DNA of 64,000 nt, taken from assembly GCF_033100135.1 (NCBI RefSeq), contig NZ_CP136920.1, forward strand, positions 4,087,001 to 4,151,000. Direction: 5' to 3'. This document shows, piece after piece, positions 25,558 to 35,112 of this stretch. This stretch comes from Rubellicoccus peritrichatus. GTDB taxonomy: Bacteria; Verrucomicrobiota; Verrucomicrobiia; Opitutales; Cerasicoccaceae. Position numbers and translations under genes: made by a program. The stretch's first letter is position 1, and the number at the start of each line of letters is the position of its first letter. The notes beneath the pieces are model-generated. The model saw nothing but the letters and a program-made list of their open reading frames with translations. It did not search any database and was not told the origin of the DNA.

Positions 25558-27330
25558 ATGACAGTCCCTTTCGACTTTTCCCAATTGATTGATCAATCCC
25601 TTCGACAGGCTGCGAGCCAGACTGAGGGCTTCGATGATACGTTCGATCCCGGTATCCGGCCGGCCGAACCTCGATTTGGTGATTTTCAAGCCAATGGCGT
25701 CCTGCCTTTTGCCAAGCAAAAGAAGACCAATCCGCGCCAGTTGGCCACGGCTTTGGTCGAATCTCTGGCTTCTGTCGAAAGCTTTCCCTCGGATGCCATT
25801 TCCGTAGAAATCGCTGGCCCTGGATTTCTCAATTTCCGCCTGTCCCCCGCTCTGCTTCTCGAATGGCTCAAGCATTTTTCGACCGAGAGTGACCTTCAGG
25901 CAGGCGCAGGAGATCTGCTCAAAGGCAAAAACGCCATCGTCGACTACCCAAGCCCCAATACAGCCAAGCAGATGCATATCGGGCATTTACGCCCAATGGT
26001 CATCGGAGAAGCAATCAAGCGGATGCTTAAGTTTGCCGGGGCTAACGTCATTCAGGACGACCATCTTGGAGACTGGGGAACGAATTTCGGCACGCTCATC
26101 ATGGCGATCAAGCGTGAAGGGTACGACCTCGACGCGACTGCCGACAATGCCCTCGCCGAAATCGAGCGCCTTTACAAGTCCGGGACTGCTCTGGAGAAAG
26201 AGGCCCCATCTATCCGTGATCAATCCAGAGCTGAACTGGTCAAGCTCCAGCAAGGTGACGCGGAAAACACGGAGATCTGGAACAAAATCGTCGCCATCAG
26301 CAATAACGAGTTTTCCAGGATCTACAAAATCCTGGATGTCAAACCTGACATCACCTTGGGAGAGAGCTTTTATCGCGACAAGGTTGATCGCATCTACGCC
26401 GAACTGCAGGAATGCGAGTTAGCCGAAGAAAGCGACGGAGCGTTGGTTGTTTTTCATCCTGATCATCCCCGATTTGCCAAACAGCCTTTCATCATTCGCA
26501 AAAGCGATGGAGCCAGCAATTATGCCTCAACCGATCTGGCCACGATGATTCATCGTGTTGAGGAAAATACTGCTGACATGATTGCGTATTTCACCGATGG
26601 ACGTCAGCAGGATCACTTTCAGCAGCTTTTTCTGACCGCAGAGAAGTGGTTCAGCCGCAAAGGATATCCATTACCCAAGCTGGAGCACGTCTGGTGGGGA
26701 ACCATTCTGGGGGAAGATGGTAAGGCCATCAAAACCAAGAGCGGTGCGCCGATCTACCTCCGGGCGCTCCTAGATGAAGCCCAGGAACGCGCCTATGCTA
26801 TCGTGAATGAAAAGAATCCTGAGCTGGCAGAAGACGAAAAACGTTCCATCGCCAGCGCCGTCGGCATTGGAGCAGTGCGTTATGCTGATCTTTCCCAAAA
26901 TCGCACACAGGATTACACTTTCTCCTGGGATAAGCTCCTCGCTTTCGAAGGCAACAGTGCGCCTTACCTGCTTTATGCGGCCGCTAGAATCTATTCCATT
27001 CTGGCAAAAGGCGGAGTGAGCAAGACTGATCTGACCGAGGTCACAAAACTCGCCAGTTCACTCGAAACAGATGCTGAATTGGGATTGGCACGCAAACTTG
27101 CCCTCTTCCCGATGGCGCTGGAGCAAGCGCTAGCTGACTTACGTCCACACTTCATTTGCACCTATTTGTATGAGCTCACCGGCACATACAGCACCTTTAA
27201 TAATGCAGATAAAGTTCTGGTCGACGATCCAGAAGTCAAAGCCCGCCGCCTGCTCCTCTGCGCCAGAACACTGCTTGTCTTAGAAACCGGGCTCCATATG
27301 CTCGGCCTCGAAACAGTCGAGCGGATGTAG
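25558..27330 (+). CDS. argS: Arginyl-tRNA synthetase
   Basis: The start at ATG 25558 gives 590 residues; a TTG five codons upstream is less likely. The N-terminal Add1 domain (about 1-110) recognises the tRNA D-loop. The catalytic domain has AKQMHIGHLRP (HIGH at 140-143) and HLGDWGTNFG. The class KMSK equivalent reads GKAIKTKSG, common in ArgS. The DALR anticodon-binding end contains YLYELTGTYSTFNN and finishes LGLETVERM. It is transcribed alone, convergent with the AraC-type gene. Confidence 0.96.
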   Translation: MTVPFDFSQLIDQSLRQAASQTEGFDDTFDPGIRPAEPRFGDFQANGVLPFAKQKKTNPRQLATALVESLASVESFPSDAISVEIAGPGFLNFRLSPALLLEWLKHFSTESDLQAGAGDLLKGKNAIVDYPSPNTAKQMHIGHLRPMVIGEAIKRMLKFAGANVIQDDHLGDWGTNFGTLIMAIKREGYDLDATADNALAEIERLYKSGTALEKEAPSIRDQSRAELVKLQQGDAENTEIWNKIVAISNNEFSRIYKILDVKPDITLGESFYRDKVDRIYAELQECELAEESDGALVVFHPDHPRFAKQPFIIRKSDGASNYASTDLATMIHRVEENTADMIAYFTDGRQQDHFQQLFLTAEKWFSRKGYPLPKLEHVWWGTILGEDGKAIKTKSGAPIYLRALLDEAQERAYAIVNEKNPELAEDEKRSIASAVGIGAVRYADLSQNRTQDYTFSWDKLLAFEGNSAPYLLYAAARIYSILAKGGVSKTDLTEVTKLASSLETDAELGLARKLALFPMALEQALADLRPHFICTYLYELTGTYSTFNNADKVLVDDPEVKARRLLLCARTLLVLETGLHMLGLETVERM

Positions 27331-27426
27331 AAATTGTCTGGAAATCAACAGGCAAAATTCTTTTCAGAGTGCGCCAATTTTGTTCCATCGAGCGCGCATG
27401 ATGGAGCATATTATACCCCAAAGCCC

Positions 27427-28227
27427 CTACGGCAGCTTCATGGAATGGCGTTGGCGGAATTTCAAGGGACTCAAGCCCGTATGTTTCTTAAAGACTCGTG
27501 AGAAATAGAAGGCATCCGAATAACCGACATGTTCCGCGATGAAAGAAACAGACTCATTCGTATTCAACAGATAATCCTGTGCATCACGAATTCTTAAACG
27601 TGCCATGTATTCGTGAGATGTAATATGGAAGTGCTTACTGAACTGCTGATGAAAATAGACTGGACTGAGAAAGGCAGACTCCGCAACGGTCGCCAGGCTT
27701 GGATTCTCGAGGTAATGATTGTCCATAAAATCAATGGCAGGCTCCAGACGAGAAATCAAAGGATCATATGGTAATTTCGATTCCGGCAGCAAGTCGCCCA
27801 GTAACCAGTAGATCAGTGACTGAACCTGCAAAACTTCTGCCAGCGACATCGAATCCCTGGGCTGCCGTAATGCTGGCCAGACTGAATTGAAGGCTGAAAG
27901 CTCTTTATGAGCCCATCGATGGATCTTAGTCACCTGAGTCAGCTGAGAATCCAACATGAGTGAATTAGCCCGGAAGTGTATCCAGTATGTAGTAAAAGCC
28001 TCATCACACCCAAAGGCCTGCTGAGGATGAGCAGGTATCAAATAACAAAATCCCGGCTCCAGCCATACAGTTTCCTTTCCAAGGCTATAATAGGCACTTC
28101 CCTCCATAAACCAATAAATACGATAACTCAAACTGGGCATCGGCCTGCTCATCCATGATTCCGGAAGATATGTCCCGAAGTGTGTATGCTCCAGCTGGAT
28201 GCTATAGTTTGGAGAGCAGGCAAACAT
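27427..28227 (-). CDS. AraC-family transcriptional regulator
   Basis: The product has 266 residues. Residues 10-130 form a cupin-like sensing domain (SYRIYWFMEGSAYYSLGKETVWLEPG in part, then YLIPAHPQQAF). Residues 165-262 hold two helix-turn-helix motifs (PSLATVAESAFLSPVYFHQQF and SVSFIAEHVGYSDAFYFSRVF) ending in GLSPLKFRQRH. It is divergent from the phytanoyl-CoA dioxygenase-like gene, 81 bp away, and probably controls it. In this group such pairs often respond to sugars or osmolytes; the ligand is not known. Confidence 0.9.
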   Translation of the reverse strand: MFACSPNYSIQLEHTHFGTYLPESWMSRPMPSLSYRIYWFMEGSAYYSLGKETVWLEPGFCYLIPAHPQQAFGCDEAFTTYWIHFRANSLMLDSQLTQVTKIHRWAHKELSAFNSVWPALRQPRDSMSLAEVLQVQSLIYWLLGDLLPESKLPYDPLISRLEPAIDFMDNHYLENPSLATVAESAFLSPVYFHQQFSKHFHITSHEYMARLRIRDAQDYLLNTNESVSFIAEHVGYSDAFYFSRVFKKHTGLSPLKFRQRHSMKLP

Positions 28228-28308
28228 CAGAATTTAATAATAAGATAGTTCATATTTTAACTAAGATCATTCATGGTATAAATCCAAAATTGCGACTATA
28301 ATAATAAA

Positions 28309-29154
28309 ATGAGTAATACTTTTTTCGATCAACTCGATCTCTCCTTTAAACCCTCAACCACTTCAACCCCGAAAGAGCTTAGTCAAAGCCAGATAAGCCA
28401 TTATAATCAGCAAGGTTACATCAGCCCATTAGACATCTACTCTCCTCAAGAAGCAGACAGAAACCGTAAGTATTTCGATTTCCTGATGGAGGAACTCAAA
28501 CGCGTATCGCCCGATGCAGATTCCTATGCCATCAACGGCTATCACACTTGCTGTCAGGGGCTTTGGGACATTGTAAACCATCCTCTGATTTTAGATTACG
28601 TAGAAGATTTGATTGGCCCGAATGTAATCTGCTGGGGAACCCATTTCTTCTGCAAGGTACCCCACGACCCCAAAAGCGTCCCATGGCATCAGGATGCATC
28701 TTACTGGCCGTTGACTCCCTCTCGAACCACAACAGTCTGGTTGGCCATCGACGACGCCGACGAGGAAAACTCGGCCATGCAGTTCATTCCAGGAACCCAC
28801 CGCAAAGGTCATCTAAAGTGGAAGGACAGCAAGACTCCAAGTGTTTTAAATCAGGAAATCACAAATATCGACACGTATGGAACGCCTGTTACAAACACAC
28901 TGAAAGCAGGACAAATGTCACTTCATGCTGATATGCTGGCACATGGCTCAACTCCGAATCACTCGGACCGACGACGCTGCGGCTTAACCATCCGCTATTG
29001 CCCTCCGGAAGTCACGCCTTTGAAAAAGAATTGGGCTGAGCAAGGCATCCTTTGCCGGGGCAGAGACATCACTGGAAACTGGGCACATAATGGCCGCCCT
29101 GAAAGCGATGATGTTTCTGCGAAAGTCAAAAGAGCAGCTATCGGAGCGAACTAA
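28309..29154 (+). CDS. Phytanoyl-CoA dioxygenase (PhyH)-family protein
   Basis: The protein has 281 residues, with the length and fold pattern of Fe(II)/2-oxoglutarate-dependent PhyH oxygenases. The iron facial triad appears as WHQDASYW (His-x-Asp) and a distal His in AHGSTPNHS. The 2-oxoglutarate Arg is in the following SDRRRCGLTIRY. NSAMQFIPGTHRKGHL is a family hallmark. There is no signal peptide, so it is cytoplasmic. Substrate is unknown; PhyH proteins next to AraC regulators hydroxylate diverse small molecules. Regulation by the divergent AraC protein is likely. Confidence 0.88.
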   Translation: MSNTFFDQLDLSFKPSTTSTPKELSQSQISHYNQQGYISPLDIYSPQEADRNRKYFDFLMEELKRVSPDADSYAINGYHTCCQGLWDIVNHPLILDYVEDLIGPNVICWGTHFFCKVPHDPKSVPWHQDASYWPLTPSRTTTVWLAIDDADEENSAMQFIPGTHRKGHLKWKDSKTPSVLNQEITNIDTYGTPVTNTLKAGQMSLHADMLAHGSTPNHSDRRRCGLTIRYCPPEVTPLKKNWAEQGILCRGRDITGNWAHNGRPESDDVSAKVKRAAIGAN

Positions 29155-29174
29155 TCCCGATAATTTTCAGGTGA

Positions 29175-29248
29175 GGCGTAGTCTCCAGACAAGCCACAAC
29201 CGTGACGTAAAACTTTGCGCAACGCTCGGCTTGCCTGGAGACTGCGCC
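29175..29248. repeat. Intergenic inverted repeat (GTCTCCAGGCAAGCC family)
   Basis: Two 21-bp arms, 29175-29195 and 29228-29248, are reverse complements at 19 of 21 positions. They are separated by 32 bp and lie between convergent genes. Both arms share the core GTCTCCAG[A/G]CAAGCC. Pieces of the same core appear at 45173-45183 and 45353-45366. It could serve as a bidirectional transcript end, though no long T-run follows either arm. Confidence 0.7.
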
Positions 29249-29272
29249 CTAGCTAAAAACTAAAAAGCCCCC

Positions 29273-30172
29273 TTACTTTTGCAGCTTTCTCCCCTCTTCA
29301 ATCGTCGCTAAAAGCTTTTCAAAGTTACGAAGTGCACTGTGTGGGAAAGCTTTTTCAGTGATGAGATGCTCCAATTCCTCAATGTTATTATTGAGTAGCG
29401 TTTCCAGATAAACCTGATCCGCTTCGTTACGATCAAATAGCGGATTGGGCACCTTTTGGCTTAGATCCTTCAAAATTTCGAGTGGATGGTTCACCGTATC
29501 GCGATAATTATGGATATACACCATCGCTTCCTTGCGCGACTTATTGTTCTTGTCGGCAAAAAATGCCACCAGATCTGTTGAAGTAATCTTCACGCTGCTC
29601 CTATTTGGTGTGGCTGAAAAAACATTTTGCGAATAACTACTTTGGGATACGTCCAATTGAATATCTTTCCCACGGAAGAAACTCTGCAGGAATTCCCGAT
29701 AGTTCTCATAGATCTTTCGCCGATCCTTGGCGTGGTCATAATAATCCCTGACACCACCATAATTATAGTACAATCGATTGTACGCTTCGACATACTCCTG
29801 ATAGTCAGGCACTCGAACGCTGTAAGGCCTGTCAAAATCCTTGGCTAATTTCACCAGAGCCTGCTTATAGCTCAAATACTCCTTGTAAATGCCAAGCTGG
29901 AGAGGAACAGTCTTACCGTAAGAGGTAGCATTGGTGTAAGCATTGTAGATTTTAGGATGATTCTCTTCCAATTCGATCAGATCCAATCGATCCCATGATA
30001 ATGTCATACTCTGCTGGCCCTCGGCCTGCAAGACAACCAAGCCCTGCGGAGTAGCCTCCATGACACCAATAAAGTCTGCTGACCTCCCATTGGAACCAGT
30101 CAAGGTGATCGCCCGGGCAAAACCGGACAACAAAAGGAAGATTAATACAAAACTAGAATAGGCCTTAAACAC
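29273..30172 (-). CDS. Hypothetical exported protein
   Basis: The product has 299 residues from GTG 30172, with signal peptide 1-21 (FVLIFLLLSGFARA). A short beta-rich start (ITLTGSNGRSADFIGVMEATPQGLVV) recalls SHD1-type repeats common in planctomycete and verrucomicrobial secreted proteins. The rest is helical and Tyr-rich (EAYNRLYYNYGGVRDYYDHAKD). There is no recognised catalytic motif. It is convergent with the PhyH gene and divergent from the HTTM gene. Function unknown. Confidence 0.7.
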   Translation of the reverse strand: MFKAYSSFVLIFLLLSGFARAITLTGSNGRSADFIGVMEATPQGLVVLQAEGQQSMTLSWDRLDLIELEENHPKIYNAYTNATSYGKTVPLQLGIYKEYLSYKQALVKLAKDFDRPYSVRVPDYQEYVEAYNRLYYNYGGVRDYYDHAKDRRKIYENYREFLQSFFRGKDIQLDVSQSSYSQNVFSATPNRSSVKITSTDLVAFFADKNNKSRKEAMVYIHNYRDTVNHPLEILKDLSQKVPNPLFDRNEADQVYLETLLNNNIEELEHLITEKAFPHSALRNFEKLLATIEEGRKLQK

Positions 30173-30269
30173 AAGTTATGTAGTCATACTCCAGACAATA
30201 AAGAAAAAGCAAGCCCAGGCCACATCTTGAGTTGAATCTGATTCCAAGGGCTTACACCCTTGCCCTGTA

Positions 30270-31745
30270 ATGGATTCAAAGATAAGCGGAGGCACCATAA
30301 GCAAAATTGCGGCGATTTTTGCTTTTGATCTGCGTTCTTTGGCTGCTTTCCGAATCGGATTGGGTGTTTTAATCCTATGGGATCTTGTTGATCGGCTACC
30401 TGATCTAAAAGCGCATTACACTGACGCTGGTTTGTTCCCTCGATCTTTGCTGGATGATGCATTTTGGAATTTCGGTTGGCACTGGAGTCTCCACAGCCTT
30501 AGCGGAGAGCTCTGGTTGCAAATAGTACTCTTTTGCCTGGCTGGGCTGACTGGGCTTGCCCTTCTATGTGGCTGGAAAACTCGATGGGCGACTCTGGTCT
30601 CATGGATTTTGCTTTGCTCACTGCATGCGCGCAACCCGGCAGTATTGCACGGAGGTGATGCCCTACTCCGCCAACTTCTTTTCTTCTCCATCTTCCTGCC
30701 ACTGGGAACGAAATGGTCATTTGATTCAAAATCCAACAATAAGCAGAGCTCAAACCAACTCGTTTTCAATCTCGCGAGCATGGCTCTGGTCTTACAGGTT
30801 TCATCCGTATACTGGTTCTCTCTCTATTTTAAATCTGATCCTATGTGGACGGATACATTTGAGGCAATTTGGTATACCCTGAATTACGAGTTCATAGCCA
30901 AACCCCTCGGAGTCTGGTTAACGCAATTCCCAGAAGCCCTGCGAATGCTAACCATTGGCACTCTCGCTCTGGAAGCAGTTGGCCCACTGGTCGTAATGCT
31001 GAGTTGGCGCAAGCCCTGGCTTCGCTTTGCGGCAATCTGTCTTTTCTGGGTGTTTCATCTTGGTATCTGGAGCACTGTAGCTATTGGCAGCTTTTCTGCA
31101 GTTTGCATTATTGCCTGGCTACCTCTTATCCCAGGAAGCATCTGGGAATACTTAGGCAAAAACCAAGCCACTGACCGGAAGCCAACAACACCAGTCCTAT
31201 CAGGAGGCATTCCCAGCCAGCTTATTCCTGGGATTGCGATCCTACTCATCCTCTCTTGGAATGCTTCACTGGCAGATAAAGGTGGTGATTCCGAAATACT
31301 GCCAAATTGGTTTAAAACGGTCGTGAGAACCCCGATGCTAAACCAACGCTGGATGGCATTCTCCAATGAAAAGGGAATTCGATGGTCTGGATGGATGGTG
31401 ATCGAGGGAACTGATACCAGCGGAAGGCACTGGGACCTCATCGATGGACGGGAACTGTCAGATCGCGAAAAGCCAGAATCACTCTATAATCGCTTTCCCA
31501 GTGAACGCTGGCGAAAGGGAGTGAGGCACTATCTTTCTCCCAAAGTGTCAGACGAAGACAAAAGGCTTTTTTCCCGCTTCTTCAGAAACATCTTGGAGAA
31601 TGAAGCAATAAAGAACAATCCCATCTCCAAGGTGCGTGTTCTCTATTATGTTCGTTGGATTGAACCCCACGATCAAGAGGCAAGCGAAACCTATCATGAG
31701 TATGAGTTTTTTGCTCATAGTTTTGAGCCGCAGGATTCCGTCTGA
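30270..31745 (+). CDS. HTTM-domain membrane protein (vitamin K-dependent gamma-carboxylase-like)
   Basis: The protein has 491 residues. Residues about 15-300 carry at least six membrane segments and the HTTM pattern: SLAAFRIGLGVLILWDLVDR, HARNPAVLHGGDALLRQLLF, YWFSLYFKSDPMWTDTFEAI and LEAVGPLVVMLSWRK. The domain is shared with gamma-glutamyl carboxylase. The C-terminal 190 residues, beyond two further spans, are soluble and extracytoplasmic (FKTVVRTPMLNQRWMAFSN), as in bacterial HTTM proteins. Enzymatic activity in bacteria is not established. The divergent neighbour is a secreted hypothetical protein. Confidence 0.85.
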   Translation: MDSKISGGTISKIAAIFAFDLRSLAAFRIGLGVLILWDLVDRLPDLKAHYTDAGLFPRSLLDDAFWNFGWHWSLHSLSGELWLQIVLFCLAGLTGLALLCGWKTRWATLVSWILLCSLHARNPAVLHGGDALLRQLLFFSIFLPLGTKWSFDSKSNNKQSSNQLVFNLASMALVLQVSSVYWFSLYFKSDPMWTDTFEAIWYTLNYEFIAKPLGVWLTQFPEALRMLTIGTLALEAVGPLVVMLSWRKPWLRFAAICLFWVFHLGIWSTVAIGSFSAVCIIAWLPLIPGSIWEYLGKNQATDRKPTTPVLSGGIPSQLIPGIAILLILSWNASLADKGGDSEILPNWFKTVVRTPMLNQRWMAFSNEKGIRWSGWMVIEGTDTSGRHWDLIDGRELSDREKPESLYNRFPSERWRKGVRHYLSPKVSDEDKRLFSRFFRNILENEAIKNNPISKVRVLYYVRWIEPHDQEASETYHEYEFFAHSFEPQDSV

Positions 31746-31977
31746 GAAGATTAAAATTCCACATATTGCTCAATTCAGTTGAGTGAAATAGGAATCACAA
31801 CGTTTAGAACTATCTACATCGATTTCAAAGGACGAATTGCATGGTAAATACTTCCGTAAATCATTCGTAAATCGAACGACAGAGGCCAATATACTGGTGT
31901 ATTTTCCTTAGTAATGGACTAATAACTTACTCTAAACTGTTTGCTATCAAGCCACAGTAGTCATTTAGAATACGAGT

Positions 31978-32958
31978 ATGCTACGCATTATTATCTACGA
32001 TAAACTGGACAAGGAAGGTCGGGCGATTCAAGGCGAACGGCGGGCTTATGCTGCGTTCTCAGATGAAGCAGCCCAACAGCAGTTCATTGCAGATGCGAAT
32101 TTGGATGAAGAACGGATCAAATTCGATTATTTTGATGCGCCAACACGAGGATTGCCCGAGAGTGCACAGCCAAGGGATATCTGCTACGCCCTCTATAAAA
32201 AATGGGCCATGAATGGGCCGTTTGAACTGTCAGGCTATTCCTATACCAAAAGCTTTCATGATCAAGCGGTGGGTTATGACAATTTTGTCATGCCGGTGCT
32301 GATCAATAAAAACTACGAAGAAGCCGAGGCATGGAAAGATGCGGCAATCAAGGCACGACTCGGAACAGGTAAAGCCTACCGTGAGGCCAAGCGTGCTCTG
32401 GAGAAGTTGCCACAGCAGGAAAGAGAGAAGAAAGAGGCAGAATTCCTCGTCGATTTTGCGCAAAACACCTACAGCGCCATCAAGCCAAAGACCCGGCGCG
32501 AAGTCCACGCAGTTCAAATTTGCTTTGCCATCGCAGTTATCTGGATTGCCATGATGCTTTTCTTCATACCAGAGGACCCGGAATCAGGGGAAAATGTGGA
32601 TTCAGTGCCATGGCTCCCTAAGGCCAGTAATGTTTCATTTTTTAGAGCACCTGAGTTCGCTGTCTTTGAGGCTAATGTCCCCTGGTCGGAGGCTCAGAAA
32701 ATTGTCCCTGCATCTTTTCAACCAATTCAAAACGGAGAGATTGTCCGCTATAATATCTATTTACCAAATGCGGATACTTCAAAAGCTGAAACGCTTGAGA
32801 TGAGTCCGGCTGAGTTTGAAAAGTGGCAGAACAGCCGTAAAGCAACCGTAGTCGAAGGCTTCAAAGCCGAAGCCCAGGATGGCTCCATCTTCCTCTACGA
32901 TTCAAAAGCCGAACGCCTGTATGCGGATGTTAAAAGTGATTCCAGAAGTAATTTCTAA
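31978..32958 (+). CDS. Hypothetical single-span membrane protein
   Basis: The product has 326 residues. Residues 1-180 are charged and helical with no signal peptide (KAYREAKRALEKLPQQEREK). One membrane span lies at about 181-197 (IAVIWIAMMLFFIP). Residues 200-326 are a small outer domain (FFRAPEFAVFEANVPWSEAQ). I recognise no family. The 232-bp region upstream contains no gene and is AT-rich, so it probably carries the promoter. Confidence 0.65.
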   Translation: MLRIIIYDKLDKEGRAIQGERRAYAAFSDEAAQQQFIADANLDEERIKFDYFDAPTRGLPESAQPRDICYALYKKWAMNGPFELSGYSYTKSFHDQAVGYDNFVMPVLINKNYEEAEAWKDAAIKARLGTGKAYREAKRALEKLPQQEREKKEAEFLVDFAQNTYSAIKPKTRREVHAVQICFAIAVIWIAMMLFFIPEDPESGENVDSVPWLPKASNVSFFRAPEFAVFEANVPWSEAQKIVPASFQPIQNGEIVRYNIYLPNADTSKAETLEMSPAEFEKWQNSRKATVVEGFKAEAQDGSIFLYDSKAERLYADVKSDSRSNF

Positions 32959-33056
32959 TCGAGAAAAACTGTGCGTTTTTACACTTCATTAACATATTAT
33001 AAAACAATAAATAGGTTGCCTTCCTTATCTAAATGAGCTAATCTCTCCCATAGACT

Positions 33057-33581
33057 ATGAAGGATTTCACCACTACCAAACTTACTTCTGGTTTCTCACT
33101 TTTGGAAATCATGGTCACAGTTGCAATCATTGGCATGCTCGCGACCTTGGCCGTTCCCGCGATTCGCGAGGCCACTCAAAATGCGCAGGTCATGCGTACC
33201 GTTTCCGATATGCGCCAATATAGTTCTGCCATATCGACATACAATTTAGCGAATGGAGAATACCCGGAAGACAAGACACCCGGGGAAATGCCTGAAGGCA
33301 TGGAAGAGATCATGCCACCACAATGGCTGGCAGCTGCGCCGGTTGGAGGTTCATGGGACTGGGACTACGAACAGTTTGGGACCAAAGCTGCCGTATCCAT
33401 CTACGCAGATAACGCACTCACTCCTAAAACTATCTACTCCTGGTACCGCATTGATAAGACTTTGGATGACGGATTCCTTGGCGCCGGTCTTGTTCGCATC
33501 AGACCTGGCGGGCTCATGTTTGTCATTGATGAGGGATCTGGCGGTGGCAGTATCTTTGGTTCCAATGGCACTGGCGGCTAA
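33057..33581 (+). CDS. Type II secretion / type IV pilin-like protein
   Basis: The product has 174 residues. The N-terminus GFSLLEIMVTVAIIGMLATL is the prepilin peptidase signature (cleavage after Gly12, Glu5 of the mature chain present) followed by the hydrophobic spine. The globular part contains paired motifs of the GspG-like fold (MRQYSSAISTYNLANGEYPED) and ends Gly/Ser-rich. It is alone, without other secretion genes nearby, as is common in Verrucomicrobiota, which carry many orphan pseudopilins. Export or assembly by a system encoded elsewhere is inferred. Confidence 0.88.
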   Translation: MKDFTTTKLTSGFSLLEIMVTVAIIGMLATLAVPAIREATQNAQVMRTVSDMRQYSSAISTYNLANGEYPEDKTPGEMPEGMEEIMPPQWLAAAPVGGSWDWDYEQFGTKAAVSIYADNALTPKTIYSWYRIDKTLDDGFLGAGLVRIRPGGLMFVIDEGSGGGSIFGSNGTGG

Positions 33582-33604
33582 AGTAGCAATTCAGCAGCCT
33601 TCGC

Positions 33605-34204
33605 TTATTGCATACTCTTGAGCCAGAACGTAAGTGATTTAAGACTTTCGCCCTCTTCTCCAATTTCCTGCCAAGGCAAAAATGCCTTGAGCTCAGGATG
33701 TTTTACATATCCACGTTTGCCCCAAAAAATGTCATGTGGGTGATACTGGCTTGGTCGCAATGGATGGTCGTAGGGCCGGTCAACAGCACAAAATGTTATC
33801 CATTTGAAAGACCTTAGAGAGTTGGCAAATTTTTCACGCTCATCAAAAAAGCGATGTCCCAAACCACGTCCGCGATATTCGGGTAGCAAGACTGATTCGG
33901 CCAAGTAGAAGACTTCATCCAAATGGTATCCCTGATCGATAAATGGCTTTTTGAACTCATCAATTTCATGGATCATCGGTTGAGCGGTTGAGGCACCGAC
34001 GACTTTGTTCTGATCCAGGACTAAAACGAAAGCGCACTCAGGTGAATCAATATAGCGTTGAATGTATCCTCGCTCATATTCAATAGAACCGTCGTACAGA
34101 TACGGAAATTCACGAAAGACCGAGATTCTCAAACGAGCAAGGTCATCTGCAAATTGCCCTATTTCCGGCCCAAATGCTACTTTAACTTCCAATCCTGAAC
34201 TCAT
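33605..34204 (-). CDS. GNAT-family N-acetyltransferase
   Basis: The start at ATG 34204 gives 199 residues; a TTG at 34225 would make it abut the surE stop. The acetyl-CoA pyrophosphate loop is LLPEYRGRGLGHRF, and the preceding strand is VFYLAESVL. The C-terminal part WITFCAVDRPYDHPLRPSQY is distinctive, with a bulky insert typical of an uncharacterised GNAT subgroup. It follows surE directly and is probably co-transcribed. Substrate unknown. Confidence 0.85.
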   Translation of the reverse strand: MSSGLEVKVAFGPEIGQFADDLARLRISVFREFPYLYDGSIEYERGYIQRYIDSPECAFVLVLDQNKVVGASTAQPMIHEIDEFKKPFIDQGYHLDEVFYLAESVLLPEYRGRGLGHRFFDEREKFANSLRSFKWITFCAVDRPYDHPLRPSQYHPHDIFWGKRGYVKHPELKAFLPWQEIGEEGESLKSLTFWLKSMQ

Positions 34205-34221
34205 GACCACTGATCCCTTAA

Positions 34222-35004
34222 TCAAGAAATTTCACCAATACGATTCAAGTCCAGGATGGAATAGCTGATATTTCCACGTAAAAGACAGGGCATGTCGTAA
34301 TTTCCTTCTCGCGGTAATTCAACTCCATCCGGATAACGGAATCGAAAAGTCGCCGCCGTATCACGCTCAAATAATTTCATCAGGGAAATGGGCAATGGTT
34401 CGGTACGTTCAACCATGGTATCGGATTTCGTTCCCATGGGAAAGTTGTAGTTATGAACGATAGGTCGCGGAACTGGCTGACCTAGCAATTCGCCAGCGAA
34501 TGCGACTGCATGCGCGGATGATGCACGAAGAGATTCCTCCAATGTCCCACTAGCCTTGCCGTGATTTTTGCGCAAAAAGTCATAATCCTCCTCGGCCACA
34601 TGATGTGAAAAAGCCAATGATGGGATTCCCCACCCGGCACCCTCGATTGCTCCGGCAATGGTTCCAGAGCTCAATACAATTGGAGTACAAGCATTGAATC
34701 CGATATTAATCCCACTGCAGACCAAATCGACCGGCTGCTCACTAACTAGATGTCCAAGCGCGATGTTAATGCAATCACTCGGTGTTCCATCCAACGCATA
34801 AGCTCGGCAGGGAAAATCTTCATACTCAGCCATATGAACATCCTTATTGCGGCTCATAGCTCGACCAATCCAACTCTGTTCTCCCATTGGTGCAGCAACG
34901 GTGACTTGAAAGCGCTCAGCCAGCGCCTCCACCAGAACACGCAAAAAAAACGAGTCAATCCCGTCATCATTCGTTACCAAAGCATGTGGTCTATTATCTG
35001 CCAT
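34222..35004 (-). CDS. surE: 5'/3'-nucleotidase SurE
   Basis: The product has 260 residues. SurE is a metal-dependent nucleoside-monophosphate phosphatase linked to stationary-phase survival. The metal site begins ALVTNDDGID (Asp-Asp pair at 13-14). The further blocks CSGINIGFNACTPIVLSSGTIAGAIEG and YALDGTPSDCINIAL are diagnostic. Length is normal. It is first of a two-gene unit with the GNAT. Confidence 0.94.
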   Translation of the reverse strand: MADNRPHALVTNDDGIDSFFLRVLVEALAERFQVTVAAPMGEQSWIGRAMSRNKDVHMAEYEDFPCRAYALDGTPSDCINIALGHLVSEQPVDLVCSGINIGFNACTPIVLSSGTIAGAIEGAGWGIPSLAFSHHVAEEDYDFLRKNHGKASGTLEESLRASSAHAVAFAGELLGQPVPRPIVHNYNFPMGTKSDTMVERTEPLPISLMKLFERDTAATFRFRYPDGVELPREGNYDMPCLLRGNISYSILDLNRIGEIS

Positions 35005-35112
35005 GAATGTGAGCAGAATGATGAAGCCACATCAGCGCAAGCGACTAATCGGACAATTCTTCAAGTAATCGAGTAGACAACTGCGCAGTTAATCAACGAT
35101 ACTACAAACTGG

